DNA of 46,368 nt from an uncultured Flavobacteriales bacterium (GCA_938010565.1 CALLUQ010000114.1:1-46368); one strand, 5' to 3'. Counted from the stretch's first letter, positions 12,778 to 22,744 are shown. Program-made: numbers and translations. The notes: a model not told the origin generated them from the sequence alone.

Positions 12778-14679
12778 TTAATAAGCGCGAACATTTTTGC
12801 CTTCCATGTAATTCAGAAAGGCTTTATTTACCATTTTATTGCCTCCGGGTGTTGGATAATCTCCTGAGAAATACCAATCCCCTTTGTGGTTCGGACATGC
12901 TCTGTGCAGGTCTTCCAGGCTCTGAAAAATAATTTCAACTTCTGCACTGATTCCTTTGGGAGTAAGTAATTCGGCAATTTTTTGGGAGATCTCCTGGTAA
13001 GTAAAGAGGTGATAAAGGCGTTTCACATAGTTTGTGATCTCTTCTTTTGGTTTTCCTTCCTGTGCTTTGGAAAGGTCATAAACTTCATCCAGCTTGTTTT
13101 CAAGGCCGCGTTCATTCAACAAAGCGATCATGGCCTGAAAAGCAATAAAATCACCCAATTTTGCCATATCAATGCCGTAGCAATCGGGATAGCGAATTTG
13201 GGGTGCCGAGGATACCACAATAATTTTTTTGGGCCCGAGACGGTCAAGAATGCGAAGTATACTTCGTTTGAGCGTGGTTCCCCGTACAATCGAATCATCA
13301 ATTACTACAAGGTTATCCATCCCGCGGTTGATGGTTCCGTATGTGATATCGTATACGTGGGCTACCAATTCATCCCGGTCGTCATCATTGGTAATAAAAG
13401 TGCGCAACTTGGCATCTTTAATGGCAATTTTTTCCACCCTGGGCCGTACCGATAAAATGGCTTGCAATTTTTGAGGGTTGGGGGTGGGCCCCAGTTCCAG
13501 TATGCGTTCGAGTTTAATTTTATTGATGTGGTCTTCCACCCCCTTTATCATTCCGTAAAATGAAGTTTCGGCAGTGTTAGGAATAAAAGAAAAAACGGTG
13601 TTCTCCAGATCATGATCCACTGCCTCAATGATATTGGGTACTACGAATCGGCCCAGGTCTTTTCTTTCGTTGTAAATATCTTTGTCCGAACCTCTGCTAA
13701 AATAAATCCGTTCAAAGGAACAAGCTTTTTTCGGGAGTGGCGCACGAACCAGTTTCTCATCTACATCGCCATTCTTTTTTGCCACAAGTGCATACCCGGG
13801 TTGGAGTTCGCGGATCTGGCTGGCAGGTACATTAAAAGCAGTTTGAATAACAGGCCTTTCACTCGTTACCACCACTACTTCATCATCCACATAATAAAAA
13901 GCAGGCCGGATACCCGCAGGATCGCGAAGTACAAAGGCATCTCCGTGCCCGATCAGTCCGGCCATCGCATATCCTCCATCCCAATCAACAGCCGACCGGG
14001 TAAGGATATTTTGTACATCGAGGTTTTTGGCAATGCGTTCCGAACATTCTACCCTTGAGTAGCCCATTGCTCTGTAATTCCGGTATAATTGTTCGTTTTC
14101 CTCATCGAGGAAATGCCCAATCTTTTCCAGCACTGTAACCGTATCCGATTTTTCTTTCGGATGTTGTCCGATATCGACCAGCAGATGAAAAAGTTCATCC
14201 ACATTTGTCAGGTTGAAATTTCCGGCCACAACCAGGTTTTTGGTCATCCAGTTGTTTTGACGAAGAAAGGGGTGGCAACTTTCGACGGAATTGTATCCAA
14301 AAGTACCATAACGCAGATGCCCCAACCACAATTCGCCGGTGAATCCCTTGTTTTCTTTCAACCAGTTTACATCGTTTAACTTTTCGGGATCTTCTTTTTC
14401 CAAAGCCCGGAACCGGCCATTGATATGATCGAAGACCTGTTGGATCGGTTGCGGACCAACAGAACGAAAACGACTGATGTAGCGTTTACCCGGATCAACA
14501 TCCAACTTAACGTTGGCCACACCCGCACCATCCTGGCCACGATTGTGTTGTTTTTCCATCAGAAGGTAAAGCTTGTTCAAACCGTAGAAGGAAGTCTTGT
14601 ATTTTTCACGGTAGTAATTCAGTGGCTTACGAAGGCGGAGCATTACAATCCCACATTCATGCTTAATCGCATCGCTCAT
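12778..14679 (-). CDS. purF: Amidophosphoribosyltransferase, long Bacteroidota form
   Basis: The protein is 633 aa, clearly longer than the roughly 470-500 aa of Bacillus or E. coli PurF. It catalyses the first step of purine synthesis, PRPP plus glutamine to phosphoribosylamine. The N-terminal class II glutaminase nucleophile is Cys9 (KHECGIV), so an eight-residue leader must be removed, as in Bacillus. HNRGQDGAG (45-53) and the GHLRYGT segment (120-126) belong to the glutamine site. The PRPP loop VVIDDSIVRGTT is at 458-469. The C-terminal 130 residues are specific to this form. A TAATTTTG box lies 38 nt before the ATG. Confidence 0.93.
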   Translation of the reverse strand: MSDAIKHECGIVMLRLRKPLNYYREKYKTSFYGLNKLYLLMEKQHNRGQDGAGVANVKLDVDPGKRYISRFRSVGPQPIQQVFDHINGRFRALEKEDPEKLNDVNWLKENKGFTGELWLGHLRYGTFGYNSVESCHPFLRQNNWMTKNLVVAGNFNLTNVDELFHLLVDIGQHPKEKSDTVTVLEKIGHFLDEENEQLYRNYRAMGYSRVECSERIAKNLDVQNILTRSAVDWDGGYAMAGLIGHGDAFVLRDPAGIRPAFYYVDDEVVVVTSERPVIQTAFNVPASQIRELQPGYALVAKKNGDVDEKLVRAPLPKKACSFERIYFSRGSDKDIYNERKDLGRFVVPNIIEAVDHDLENTVFSFIPNTAETSFYGMIKGVEDHINKIKLERILELGPTPNPQKLQAILSVRPRVEKIAIKDAKLRTFITNDDDRDELVAHVYDITYGTINRGMDNLVVIDDSIVRGTTLKRSILRILDRLGPKKIIVVSSAPQIRYPDCYGIDMAKLGDFIAFQAMIALLNERGLENKLDEVYDLSKAQEGKPKEEITNYVKRLYHLFTYQEISQKIAELLTPKGISAEVEIIFQSLEDLHRACPNHKGDWYFSGDYPTPGGNKMVNKAFLNYMEGKNVRAY

Positions 14680-14716
14680 AAATACGGTATAAAAAGAAAA
14701 GGTATAACTGGCGCTG

Positions 14717-14724
14717 CAAAATTA
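14717..14724 (-). promoter_or_regulatory. -7 box of purF
   Basis: On the minus strand TAATTTTG is an exact TAnnTTTG, 37 nt before the ATG at 14679. A TTTA lies near the -33 position. Confidence 0.55.
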
Positions 14725-14991
14725 CGTTTTTTTTACCGATTAGATAAAGCAGTTTGGAAAGGATACCGGAGCCAACGCATTTTATGGAATATCGATTGGG
14801 CATTTGAGCCGGATCAACGTTTTTGTTCCGACCCTCACCGTACCCTTAAATGTGCTTTGGCATCCGAAACATGAACGAGTGGAGTCGTTAAACAGATCAT
14901 CTCAAGCACTTTGCCACTCAACGACCCGATACCATACGGCGTTTATAGCAGCACATTTCGAACGGAGATCGGACGGAAAGAAAAGGTTCCT

Positions 14992-14999
14992 TATTTTTG
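14992..14999 (+). promoter_or_regulatory. -7 box of the T9SS BNR protein gene
   Basis: TATTTTTG is an exact TAnnTTTG placed 17 nt before the ATG at 15017, giving a leader of roughly 12 nt. No TTTG is seen at -33. Confidence 0.5.
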
Positions 15000-15016
15000 C
15001 CTAAAACCTTCACAAA

Positions 15017-17809
15017 ATGAACTTTCGCTACCGTTTGTTTACCGGCGTATCTTTTTTACTTGTCCTCACGGTATTTTTTCTTTTCGATGCATCTGTTGAA
15101 ACGGTTCCTCATACCGTTTCCGGCTTGCCAATGGGAGTGGGAACACCCGATAACCCCGATGCGCGTATGCATTACGAAATGATGCGTTTGGTTGATCCGG
15201 AAACGGGCGAATTGCCTCCGAATATCCGGGCACGTGTACTGGCCTTTTCAAAATCGTTGCCTGTAAAAAACGAGGCAAAATCATTGAGTTGGATTCCGAT
15301 CGGGCCCGGAAACAAAGGCGGAAGAACACGCGGCTTTGCTTTGGATGTACTCGATGAAAATGTGATGCTGGCCGGGGGCGTAACCGGAGGCATCTGGCGC
15401 TCGACCGATGCCGGAAGCAGTTGGGTAAAAACAACCGACATCGGCGAAAGCCATAGCGCAACATGTATAGCACAGGATACCCGCGCGGGAAAAGAAGCCA
15501 CCTGGTACTACGGTACGGGAGAATATTATGGAATTGTAAGCCCCGCTACCAGCTTTCCCTCCCGTTACAGCGGAGATGGGATCTACAGATCAACCAATAA
15601 TGGTCTGAGCTGGAGCAAACTGGCATCCACCAGCTCCGGAACTCCGGAAACCATGTACCATGGAGCCGATTTTGATTTTGTTTGGAACATCGTAACCGAC
15701 CACACCGATTTGGTGAACGATGTGGTATTGGCGGCGGTTTACAATGGGATCTGGCGAAGCGAAAACGGGGGAGAGACTTGGAGTGCCGTTTTAGGATTGG
15801 ATTCTACTTCCTCCACTCACTCCCATTTTGTAAGCCTTGAAAAAACCAGTACCGGCGTATTTTATGCAGCACTGTCGGGAGGGTCGGGTGCCAGAGGGAT
15901 CTATCGCTCAACAGACGGCATCTCGTGGATAAAAATCCGCCATTTAACCCACAACGACCGCCGCACGGCAATCGGCGTCAGCCCTTCCGATGAACATACG
16001 GTATATTTCATCACCGAATCTCCGGGAACAGGCATAACCGGCCATCGTTTTCTTAAATACAACTATGTGTCGGGAGATGGAAGCGGATCAGGAGGTTTCT
16101 GGGAAGACCGTTCCGCTCAATTGCCCAACACCCATTGCACCGGCTATTTTGACTTTGATTTTGGCCCCTTTAACTCCCAGTTCAGTTACGACTTGTGCAT
16201 TGCGGTCCATCCCACCCAACCCCATATCGTATTTATCGGAGGAACCAACATTTACCGCAGTACAGACGGATTTGCAACCACTGCCAATACCCTTTGGATA
16301 GGCGGTTACCAATGCGATACAATCGATCCTTCGAACTATGTTACCCCCAACCACCACCCGGATCAACATTTGATGGTTTTTTCTCCTTCGGATCCCAACC
16401 TGATGTATTCGATGAGCGATGGAGGAATTGCCAAAACCAACGATGCTTTGGCCCCATCCGTTACCTGGGAGAGTTTAAACCATGGCTACTATACCACCCA
16501 GTTTTATACGGTTGCTATGGAACAAGGAAATACCGATAACGATATTGTGATCGGTGGTATGCAAGACAACGGAACCTGGTTCACCCATTCCTTGAACGCA
16601 AATACCCCCTGGAAAGAAGTAGGTATTGATGATGGTGCCTATTGTGCCATTGCGCAAGGTCGTGAGTATTATGTGATCTCCAGCCAATTGGGGCGGATGT
16701 ATAAAAAATCGGTCGATGACAATGGAAACATTCTGGCTACCAACCGTATGGATCCTTCAGGAGGAGCGAACAGCTACAATTTTATCAACCCTTTTATTCT
16801 TGATCCGAACGATAACGAACGGCTTTACCTCGCTGCCCGCAATAAACTCTGGCGCAACGACAGCATGTCTGCCATTGCTCTCAACAACGATCTGTACCAA
16901 ACCATTTCTACCGGATGGAGCGTTATTCCGGGCAGCCAGATCAGCATTCAGGCCGGTGTAATTTCGGCTTTGGAGATCAGCCCGGCTTTGCCGGATGTGG
17001 TGTACTACGGAACCTCAAACGGAAGGTTGTATCGTTTGGACCATGCCCACACATCCGATGCTACCCAAACAGTACTCACCAGTACAACATTTCCTTCCAA
17101 CGCTTACATAAGTGCTGTGGCATCCAACCCGCACAATGGCGATGAACTAATGGTTACTTTTTCCAATTATAGTGTACGTTCTGTTTTTCACTCTGCTGAT
17201 GGAGGGGCTACGTTCGGAAATATCAGTGGAAATCTGGAAGAAAACGCAGATGGATCGGGTGCCGGGCCGGCGGTTTACTGGGCTTCCATATATCCCACCT
17301 TTCCTGCTCCGACCTATTTGGCAGGAACCAGTGTCGGCTTGTTTTCCACCACCAACCCGGATGGCGAAAATACGGTATGGGTACAGGAAGGAGCTTCTAC
17401 TCTGGGCAATGTGGTGATCAACATGATCCGCACCCGTACCTACGATGGAAAAATCATTGTAGGCACCCACGGAAATGGTGTTTACGCTTCTTTTTTCAAT
17501 CCGGCAGTTGTAGGAACAGAAGAGCCTTTGGTTTCTGCGGTTGCCTGTCAGGCATGGCCCAACCCATTCAAAGAATCGCTTACCCTCGAATACCTATTGG
17601 AAAAGGAAGCCGAAGTCAGCATCCGCATTTTTGATGTACAAGGAAAACAAGTGGCTTCTCCGTTTACGGGGATGCAGCAGGCCGGTAAGCAACAGGTACA
17701 CTGGAACGGCCGGAACAGCAACGGGCAGCATCTGGCAGCAGGCCAGTATATCTATCGGCTTCAGGCTGGAAATTCCAAACGCTCCGGCCGCATCAGCAAA
17801 GTGCCTTAA
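15017..17809 (+). CDS. Large secreted BNR/sortilin-like repeat protein with T9SS sorting domain
   Basis: The protein is 930 aa. Residues 1-25 are a signal peptide or anchor (LFTGVSFLLVLTVFFLF). From about residue 95 there are repeated BNR/Asp-box motifs: GGIWRSTDAGSSW, GIYRSTNNGLSW, GIWRSENGGETW, GIYRSTDGISW, NIYRSTDGF. This is a VPS10/sialidase-like multi-bladed propeller of the YCF48/sortilin type. The last 85 residues are a sorting domain (AWPNPFKESLTLEY ... AGQYIYRLQAG). It should be exported by T9SS to the cell surface. Catalytic activity is not evident; such propellers often bind other proteins or glycans. It is followed 174 nt later by the DUF3810 gene on the same strand. Confidence 0.88.
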   Translation: MNFRYRLFTGVSFLLVLTVFFLFDASVETVPHTVSGLPMGVGTPDNPDARMHYEMMRLVDPETGELPPNIRARVLAFSKSLPVKNEAKSLSWIPIGPGNKGGRTRGFALDVLDENVMLAGGVTGGIWRSTDAGSSWVKTTDIGESHSATCIAQDTRAGKEATWYYGTGEYYGIVSPATSFPSRYSGDGIYRSTNNGLSWSKLASTSSGTPETMYHGADFDFVWNIVTDHTDLVNDVVLAAVYNGIWRSENGGETWSAVLGLDSTSSTHSHFVSLEKTSTGVFYAALSGGSGARGIYRSTDGISWIKIRHLTHNDRRTAIGVSPSDEHTVYFITESPGTGITGHRFLKYNYVSGDGSGSGGFWEDRSAQLPNTHCTGYFDFDFGPFNSQFSYDLCIAVHPTQPHIVFIGGTNIYRSTDGFATTANTLWIGGYQCDTIDPSNYVTPNHHPDQHLMVFSPSDPNLMYSMSDGGIAKTNDALAPSVTWESLNHGYYTTQFYTVAMEQGNTDNDIVIGGMQDNGTWFTHSLNANTPWKEVGIDDGAYCAIAQGREYYVISSQLGRMYKKSVDDNGNILATNRMDPSGGANSYNFINPFILDPNDNERLYLAARNKLWRNDSMSAIALNNDLYQTISTGWSVIPGSQISIQAGVISALEISPALPDVVYYGTSNGRLYRLDHAHTSDATQTVLTSTTFPSNAYISAVASNPHNGDELMVTFSNYSVRSVFHSADGGATFGNISGNLEENADGSGAGPAVYWASIYPTFPAPTYLAGTSVGLFSTTNPDGENTVWVQEGASTLGNVVINMIRTRTYDGKIIVGTHGNGVYASFFNPAVVGTEEPLVSAVACQAWPNPFKESLTLEYLLEKEAEVSIRIFDVQGKQVASPFTGMQQAGKQQVHWNGRNSNGQHLAAGQYIYRLQAGNSKRSGRISKVP

Positions 17810-17983
17810 CAAAACCACCGCTTGCAACAAACACCCCAAAAAGAAACTTCTTCTCTACAAAAAAGGACGGCCTTCACACAAGTGCAAGTACCGGACCACG
17901 GGACCACGACTTACGCAAATGAAACAAAGGCTGGAAAACCGCCTGAAATGCATCCGATCCCGAAAGCTCCTTAACTTTGCCGG

Positions 17984-19117
17984 ATGTTAAAAAAGCGGAG
18001 GTGGAAAAAATGGAGATGGATAACCTTGGGTACGGGTGCTATCCTGCTCCGTTGGTTGCTGGGTTTTTTTCCTGAACTTACGGAAGTTCTTTACTCCAAC
18101 GGCCTGTTTGTACTGATCCGATGGACGATCGATCACCTGCTGGGCTGGCTCCCTTTTCCCACCGCTCTTTTACTCCTTGTCATCCTGCTTTACCTGCAAA
18201 TCAGATCGGGATGGAAACGGCGAAAGAAACACGGATCAAAGCCACGCAATTCGTGGAAAAGGCGCTTTGCCCGATGGGGCTTTGGGGGGATACGGTTCAT
18301 GGGTAAAGTGGTTTTTTTCTTTCTCTTTTTGTGGGGTTTTAACTATGCGCGTGAACCGCTTGAGGACCATTGCGGGCTGAAAGTAAAGGCACTCTCTCTT
18401 CAGCAACTGAAAGCATTGGCTCCGGCAACAGCAGCATGGGTAAATGAAGCAAGACAACACATTCCTGGCATTACCGATGGAGCACTTACGGCAGATTTCC
18501 TTCCCGGCAACCTGGAAACGACGATGCGCCATCACCTGGAAGCGGCATTGGCAGACCTGGGGTACCGCCCACATGGAAACGTGAGATGCCGACAAATTCG
18601 GCCCGAAGGTTTTTTACGGAGTATTGGTATTCAGGGCATTTATTTCCCTTTTACGGGAGAAGGATATGTAGATGCAAGTTTACATCCCATTGCTTTGCCT
18701 TTTACCATGGCCCATGAAATGAGTCATGGTTATGGCTTTACAGCGGAAGGCACTGCCAATTTCCTGGCGCTTCTGGCGTGTGAACGTAGTGAAAATCCAA
18801 TGATCCGGTATTCCGGGCGATCGGTGTTTTTTCAATACTTGAGAAGCGAGTTACGTGCCCTTGATCTCGGTTTTTATACCACATGTGTAAATGGATTGCC
18901 CCCTGGCATTGCCAACGACAGAAAGGCGATCATTGCCAATGCAAAAGCACATGCCTCTCTGATTCCGGGCATGGCCGGAACGGTCAACGATTTTTATCTG
19001 AAAACACAGGGAGTAGAAGAAGGAACAAAAAGTTACGATCGCCTTGTAAACCTTACGGTAGCATGGTTCGGGAAGCGCGGCTGGCCAAAGCATATTCCGG
19101 AATTGGATTTTGAATGA
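17984..19117 (+). CDS. DUF3810 membrane protein with HExxH metallopeptidase motif
   Basis: The protein is 377 aa. Three hydrophobic segments (about 12-30, 55-73, 107-119) are separated by very basic loops (WKRRKKHGSK, NSWKRRFARW), placing the C-terminal domain outside the cytoplasm. AHEMSHGYGF at 243-252 holds HEMSH, a zincin HExxH, with Glu255 in FTAEGTANF as a possible third ligand. This layout is DUF3810, a Bacteroidota family thought to be a membrane metallopeptidase; the substrate is unknown. The ATG at 17984 gives a basic, positive-inside start. A long 174-nt spacer from the T9SS gene makes co-transcription possible but not certain. Confidence 0.87.
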   Translation: MLKKRRWKKWRWITLGTGAILLRWLLGFFPELTEVLYSNGLFVLIRWTIDHLLGWLPFPTALLLLVILLYLQIRSGWKRRKKHGSKPRNSWKRRFARWGFGGIRFMGKVVFFFLFLWGFNYAREPLEDHCGLKVKALSLQQLKALAPATAAWVNEARQHIPGITDGALTADFLPGNLETTMRHHLEAALADLGYRPHGNVRCRQIRPEGFLRSIGIQGIYFPFTGEGYVDASLHPIALPFTMAHEMSHGYGFTAEGTANFLALLACERSENPMIRYSGRSVFFQYLRSELRALDLGFYTTCVNGLPPGIANDRKAIIANAKAHASLIPGMAGTVNDFYLKTQGVEEGTKSYDRLVNLTVAWFGKRGWPKHIPELDFE

Positions 19118-19264
19118 CTTACCATCCTTCTAAAAAACACGGGCATGTCGGGGATGTTGCATGCATGCCGGATAAAGGCTTTCCCCATTTTAATGCTATT
19201 CCAAACGGATTGTCAAATAATGTCAACCTGTTGTGCACTTCTGTTTAGGTTTTTTTTAAACGCA

Positions 19265-20809
19265 TCAGGACGTTTTTTTTTTCAGATCTATCGGTACATA
19301 AAAATAAAGGGCGAGGTCCTGGATAATTTTTTTGGTTCCATTTAAACTTTCACTGTTTTTGGTTTGGTCGTAGGTGTTTTTAAGTTTTTCAATGTATTGT
19401 TTCCGGCCGGTATCTACCCATTGCGATATATAGTAGAATGCTTTGATGGTAAGGTCGTTTTCTTCGATACGGACCTGGTTGGCGGTTAATTTTTCGTATC
19501 GTTTGTAACATTCTGCCACTTGGTTGTGATCGCGGATGGAGAAATACGCAATGATCAAAGTGGCAAAGATGGAATCATAGAGCATCTGAAAGGAAATTTG
19601 TTGGTAATTGATCAGCAGACTTTCCATGATCTGAGCTGCTCTTTTGCATTCTTCCGGGCCACAAAGCAACAAGAAGGAACAATAAATATTATTGAGGTTG
19701 ATGTAGCGTACATGGTAGCCCGATTCCCATTTGGGCTTTTCCAGCATTTCACTGCATACCGATTTCAGATATTCGATTTTTTCCCTTACCTCGTCGGGAA
19801 TGAGGTCGTTCCAGTTGTCTTTGTATCCATGGCAATAATGGGTGAGGTAATGACTTGCCTGAATGCTGATAGACATAATCTGCGGATAGTTAATGTACCC
19901 CTTCCAGAATTGGTGGTGCTGCCATTTTTTGATCAATCCCATTGATTCTTTGAGAACCGTTTCCTCGCTTTCCTTGTTGAGAAGCATTTTTAAGTACATA
20001 TAGTCGCACTTGAGAGGAATTTCATCTGCAAAATGAATGATAACATAACTGTGTTTTTCCAGGTCTTTTCTAAGTTGGATCAGGTCCTGGTAAACTTCGT
20101 TGGTGTAAAACAGGCTTTCGTGCAGATGGTTCAGGGTGTTGAGCCGGCCGTACCGGGCAATTAACCGGATGCTGAAAGAAGTATGACCTTCGTATTTTCT
20201 GAACACTTCCACATGACTTTTCGTAGCCGGATTGGTCATGTTTTGTTTCTCTTGGAAGTTCATCTGGTCTCGTAAGTAAGTATAGAGCGAATTGGCAACT
20301 TTTTCCGAGTTTATAACCACCTCAATTTGTTTGTGGTACTGTAAGGTCTGGCGCACATTTTCTTTGATAAAGGATTGATGGCTCAGAAATTTCAGTACGC
20401 CAAGATGTGTGCTCCAGTCTTCCACTTTTTCAGCAATATCGAGCAACATTTGTGCTATATCATCTGCATGGTCTTTTTGACCTGAATTGACCAATTGACC
20501 AATTTTAGCTAGGTTATGAACCAGATAAAAAGGAAAATTTCGGGCGAGATAAGAAGTCAGCTTAAAGGTATGATGGGCCAGCTGAAAAAATTTGCGCTTC
20601 GTTTTTTCGTCGGTCTGGTTATAGATCTTTTGACAAAGCATATCCGAATCAGGTTGGTTCCATCCCGCATCTTCAATGCAATTGATCAGTTTCATCGAAA
20701 GCGCACTACCACTATTTTTGAGGTACGCTTTGAATTGCGAAAGGTGTTCATCACCCAATAATAAAATCACCTTCTGAATGTTGAGCATATTTTTTTTTCT
20801 GCTTTGCAT
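19265..20809 (-). CDS. Large helical protein of unknown function
   Basis: The protein is 514 aa from ATG 20809; a second ATG seven codons in (MLNIQKVILLL) is also plausible. No signal peptide or membrane segment. It is almost wholly helical by composition, with repeated pairs such as ADDIAQMLLDIAEKVEDWSTHLGVLKFL and LTIKAFYYISQWVDTGRKQYIEKLK (quoted in parts), which suggests TPR-like scaffold repeats. I do not recognise a named family or catalytic motif. Similar 500-aa proteins beginning with a QFKAYL-type segment occur in Bacteroidota, as far as I recall. It stands alone, convergent with the DUF3810 gene. Confidence 0.7.
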   Translation of the reverse strand: MQSRKKNMLNIQKVILLLGDEHLSQFKAYLKNSGSALSMKLINCIEDAGWNQPDSDMLCQKIYNQTDEKTKRKFFQLAHHTFKLTSYLARNFPFYLVHNLAKIGQLVNSGQKDHADDIAQMLLDIAEKVEDWSTHLGVLKFLSHQSFIKENVRQTLQYHKQIEVVINSEKVANSLYTYLRDQMNFQEKQNMTNPATKSHVEVFRKYEGHTSFSIRLIARYGRLNTLNHLHESLFYTNEVYQDLIQLRKDLEKHSYVIIHFADEIPLKCDYMYLKMLLNKESEETVLKESMGLIKKWQHHQFWKGYINYPQIMSISIQASHYLTHYCHGYKDNWNDLIPDEVREKIEYLKSVCSEMLEKPKWESGYHVRYINLNNIYCSFLLLCGPEECKRAAQIMESLLINYQQISFQMLYDSIFATLIIAYFSIRDHNQVAECYKRYEKLTANQVRIEENDLTIKAFYYISQWVDTGRKQYIEKLKNTYDQTKNSESLNGTKKIIQDLALYFYVPIDLKKKTS

Positions 20810-21562
20810 TAAAATTAATCCATTCTAATGAACCGGTGGCGCATGATGTTTTGAAATTATTAACATTTGAGAGTGAATGCTTGGTGTCGTCTAAATTATT
20901 TATTCACAATTTCTTACAATAACTATCAACCTATGCTTTTCACTTTTACCCAATCTTTCGTAAAGTTTTCTCAGAAACAGGGATCAAGTTATGAATCTGA
21001 TTTGAGAGCTAGGATGAGAATTTTTAAAACTATTTTACATCCATACTTTTGAACTGTCCGTTTATTAACACACGGTACAAAAGTGTATCGGTTTTTCAAT
21101 GGCATTTGTAGTAGTTTGTAGAGTAGTAGAGGAGAGGTACCTGTTTTTAATCGGGGATCTCTCTTTTTTTTTATCCTTGTTTTGAAAGTATAAAGCAACA
21201 ACTTACAACAAAATACTATTGAAAGATCAATATGGCTTCTGGTCCGGTGTTTCAGATGCCTGATGTAAGGGGCATCCGTAAGATTTATCCCCAAGGCTAT
21301 CCTATATGAACATAACGGTGTCGGGCCATATATTCATTTCAAACCTGAAATATACGATTGTTTTTGCTTTGTGTTGGTGGGTTCGTTTACCTGAAACAAC
21401 GAAAGTGTATGGTTTATTGGGTGTCGAACTAAAAAATCTTCGAAATTTTTACCCTTTCCGGCCGCTTGAAAAGCGTTGTTTAATAGCGGCATGATTCACG
21501 TAAATTCCGGACAACAACAGCATAGTAAGAAGGGCAACCGGACGGAAAAGAAAAACATCGTT
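20810..21562. other. Long AT-rich intergenic region with a possible small RNA
   Basis: There is no supported protein gene in 753 nt. On the + strand an exact -7 box TACTTTTG (21044-21051) is followed about 80 nt later by a terminator-like hairpin with nine T's (21132-21172). A 35-codon minus frame near 21430-21545 (MLLLSGIYVNHAAIKQRF) has one hydrophobic stretch but no other support. Confidence 0.5.
21132..21172 (+). terminator. Intrinsic-terminator-like hairpin in an empty region
   Basis: GAGAGGTACC (21132-21141) pairs with GGGATCTCTC (21054-style partner at 21154-21163) with one G-T pair and one mismatch, a 12-nt loop, and then T9 (21164-21172). No gene lies upstream on this strand within 2 kb, so it may end a small RNA. 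Confidence 0.6.
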
Positions 21563-22744
21563 TTAACGGGATCGATTGTCATCCGGATTGGCATAACGGC
21601 GTACATCCGCTCCAGTGATTTTGGTGTCGGATAAAATGATCAAACGTTCCATTACATTTCGCAGTTCGCGGATGTTGCCTGTCCAATTTATTTTCTGAAG
21701 TTCGGATAAGGCTTCCGTAGAGATCTCCATCCGTGGTATACCCATATCCTGGCAGATCATGTCAAGAAAATAGTCCGAAAGCAAAGGAATATCATCTTTT
21801 CGGTCGTTCAATGAAGGCACCTGGATCGGGATCACACTCAAACGGTGAAAAAGATCTTCGCGGAAATTGTTTTCAGCGATCTCTTTGCGCAGATCCTTAT
21901 TGGTTGCAGCAACCACCCGTACATTCACTTTTATATCCGTATCGCCACCCACGCGGCTAATTTTATTTTCTTGCAAAGCACGTAAAACCTTGGCTTGTGC
22001 AGGAAGGCTCATGTCGCCAATTTCATCGAGAAAAATGGTGCCACCATCGGCTTGTTCAAATTTTCCTTTTCGCTGTTTCACTGCAGAGGTGAATGCCCCT
22101 TTTTCATGTCCGAACAACTCCGATTCGATCAATTCGGATGGAATGGCAGCACAATTCACTTCTACAAAAGGTCCGCCGGAGCGCTCGCTTTTTTCGTGCA
22201 ACTGCCGTGCAACCAATTCCTTGCCCGCGCCATTGCCGCCTGTTATCAATACCCTAGCTTCGGTTGCGGCTACCCGATCGATCATGGATTTTATTTCAGC
22301 AATGGCTTTTGATTCGCCAATGATCTCAGAGGTAAGTTTTTTGTTCACTTTTCTTTTCAGGACTTTCACTTCATTTTGAATAGAAGATTTATCCAGAGCA
22401 TTGCGAACGGTTACCAAAAGCCGGTTCAGGTCCAGGGGTTTTTCAATAAAATCATACGCGCCAATTTTTAGTGCTTCTACTGCTGTTTGTACATTGGCAT
22501 GACCCGAAACCATCACCACAGGTGTTTCCGGAGAAAGCATGTTGATCCGTTCAAGCACTTCCATGCCATCCATTTTAGGCATTTTAATATCGCACAAAAT
22601 AATGTCGAACTTTTTGTTCTGAACCATGCTGATACCGGAAGCACCATCTTCTGCCAGATCTACTTTAAATTTCTCATATTCAAGAATTTCTTTGAGTGCA
22701 TTCCGGATGGGACGTTCATCATCGATCACAAGAATTTTGGCCAT
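21563..22744 (-). CDS. NtrC-family sigma-54-type response regulator lacking a DNA-binding domain
   Basis: The protein is 393 aa. Residues 1-120 are a receiver domain with phospho-acceptor Asp52 (ILCDIKMPKMDG) and Lys102 (EKPLD). Residues about 138-370 form an AAA+ domain: Walker A GGNGAGKE (169-176), Walker B GGTIFLDE (234-241), arginine-finger segment REDLFHRL. The sigma-54 contact loop reads GAFTSA (216-221) instead of GAFTGA. The protein ends shortly after NWTGNIRELRNV, with no Fis-type helix-turn-helix. It should be an ATPase that acts on sigma-54 holoenzyme from solution, or a repurposed AAA+ switch. No partner kinase is adjacent. Confidence 0.9.
   Translation of the reverse strand: MAKILVIDDERPIRNALKEILEYEKFKVDLAEDGASGISMVQNKKFDIILCDIKMPKMDGMEVLERINMLSPETPVVMVSGHANVQTAVEALKIGAYDFIEKPLDLNRLLVTVRNALDKSSIQNEVKVLKRKVNKKLTSEIIGESKAIAEIKSMIDRVAATEARVLITGGNGAGKELVARQLHEKSERSGGPFVEVNCAAIPSELIESELFGHEKGAFTSAVKQRKGKFEQADGGTIFLDEIGDMSLPAQAKVLRALQENKISRVGGDTDIKVNVRVVAATNKDLRKEIAENNFREDLFHRLSVIPIQVPSLNDRKDDIPLLSDYFLDMICQDMGIPRMEISTEALSELQKINWTGNIRELRNVMERLIILSDTKITGADVRRYANPDDNRSR

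Larger units (their letters stand above)
14680..15016. other. Divergent intergenic region purF / T9SS protein
   Basis: It carries the purF promoter at 14717-14724 and a promoter-like box at 14992-14999. The 260 nt between show no supported gene or clear structure. Confidence 0.5.

Noticed and set aside
12489-12932. 147-codon + strand frame
   Set aside because: It runs into the antisense of purF and resembles no family.
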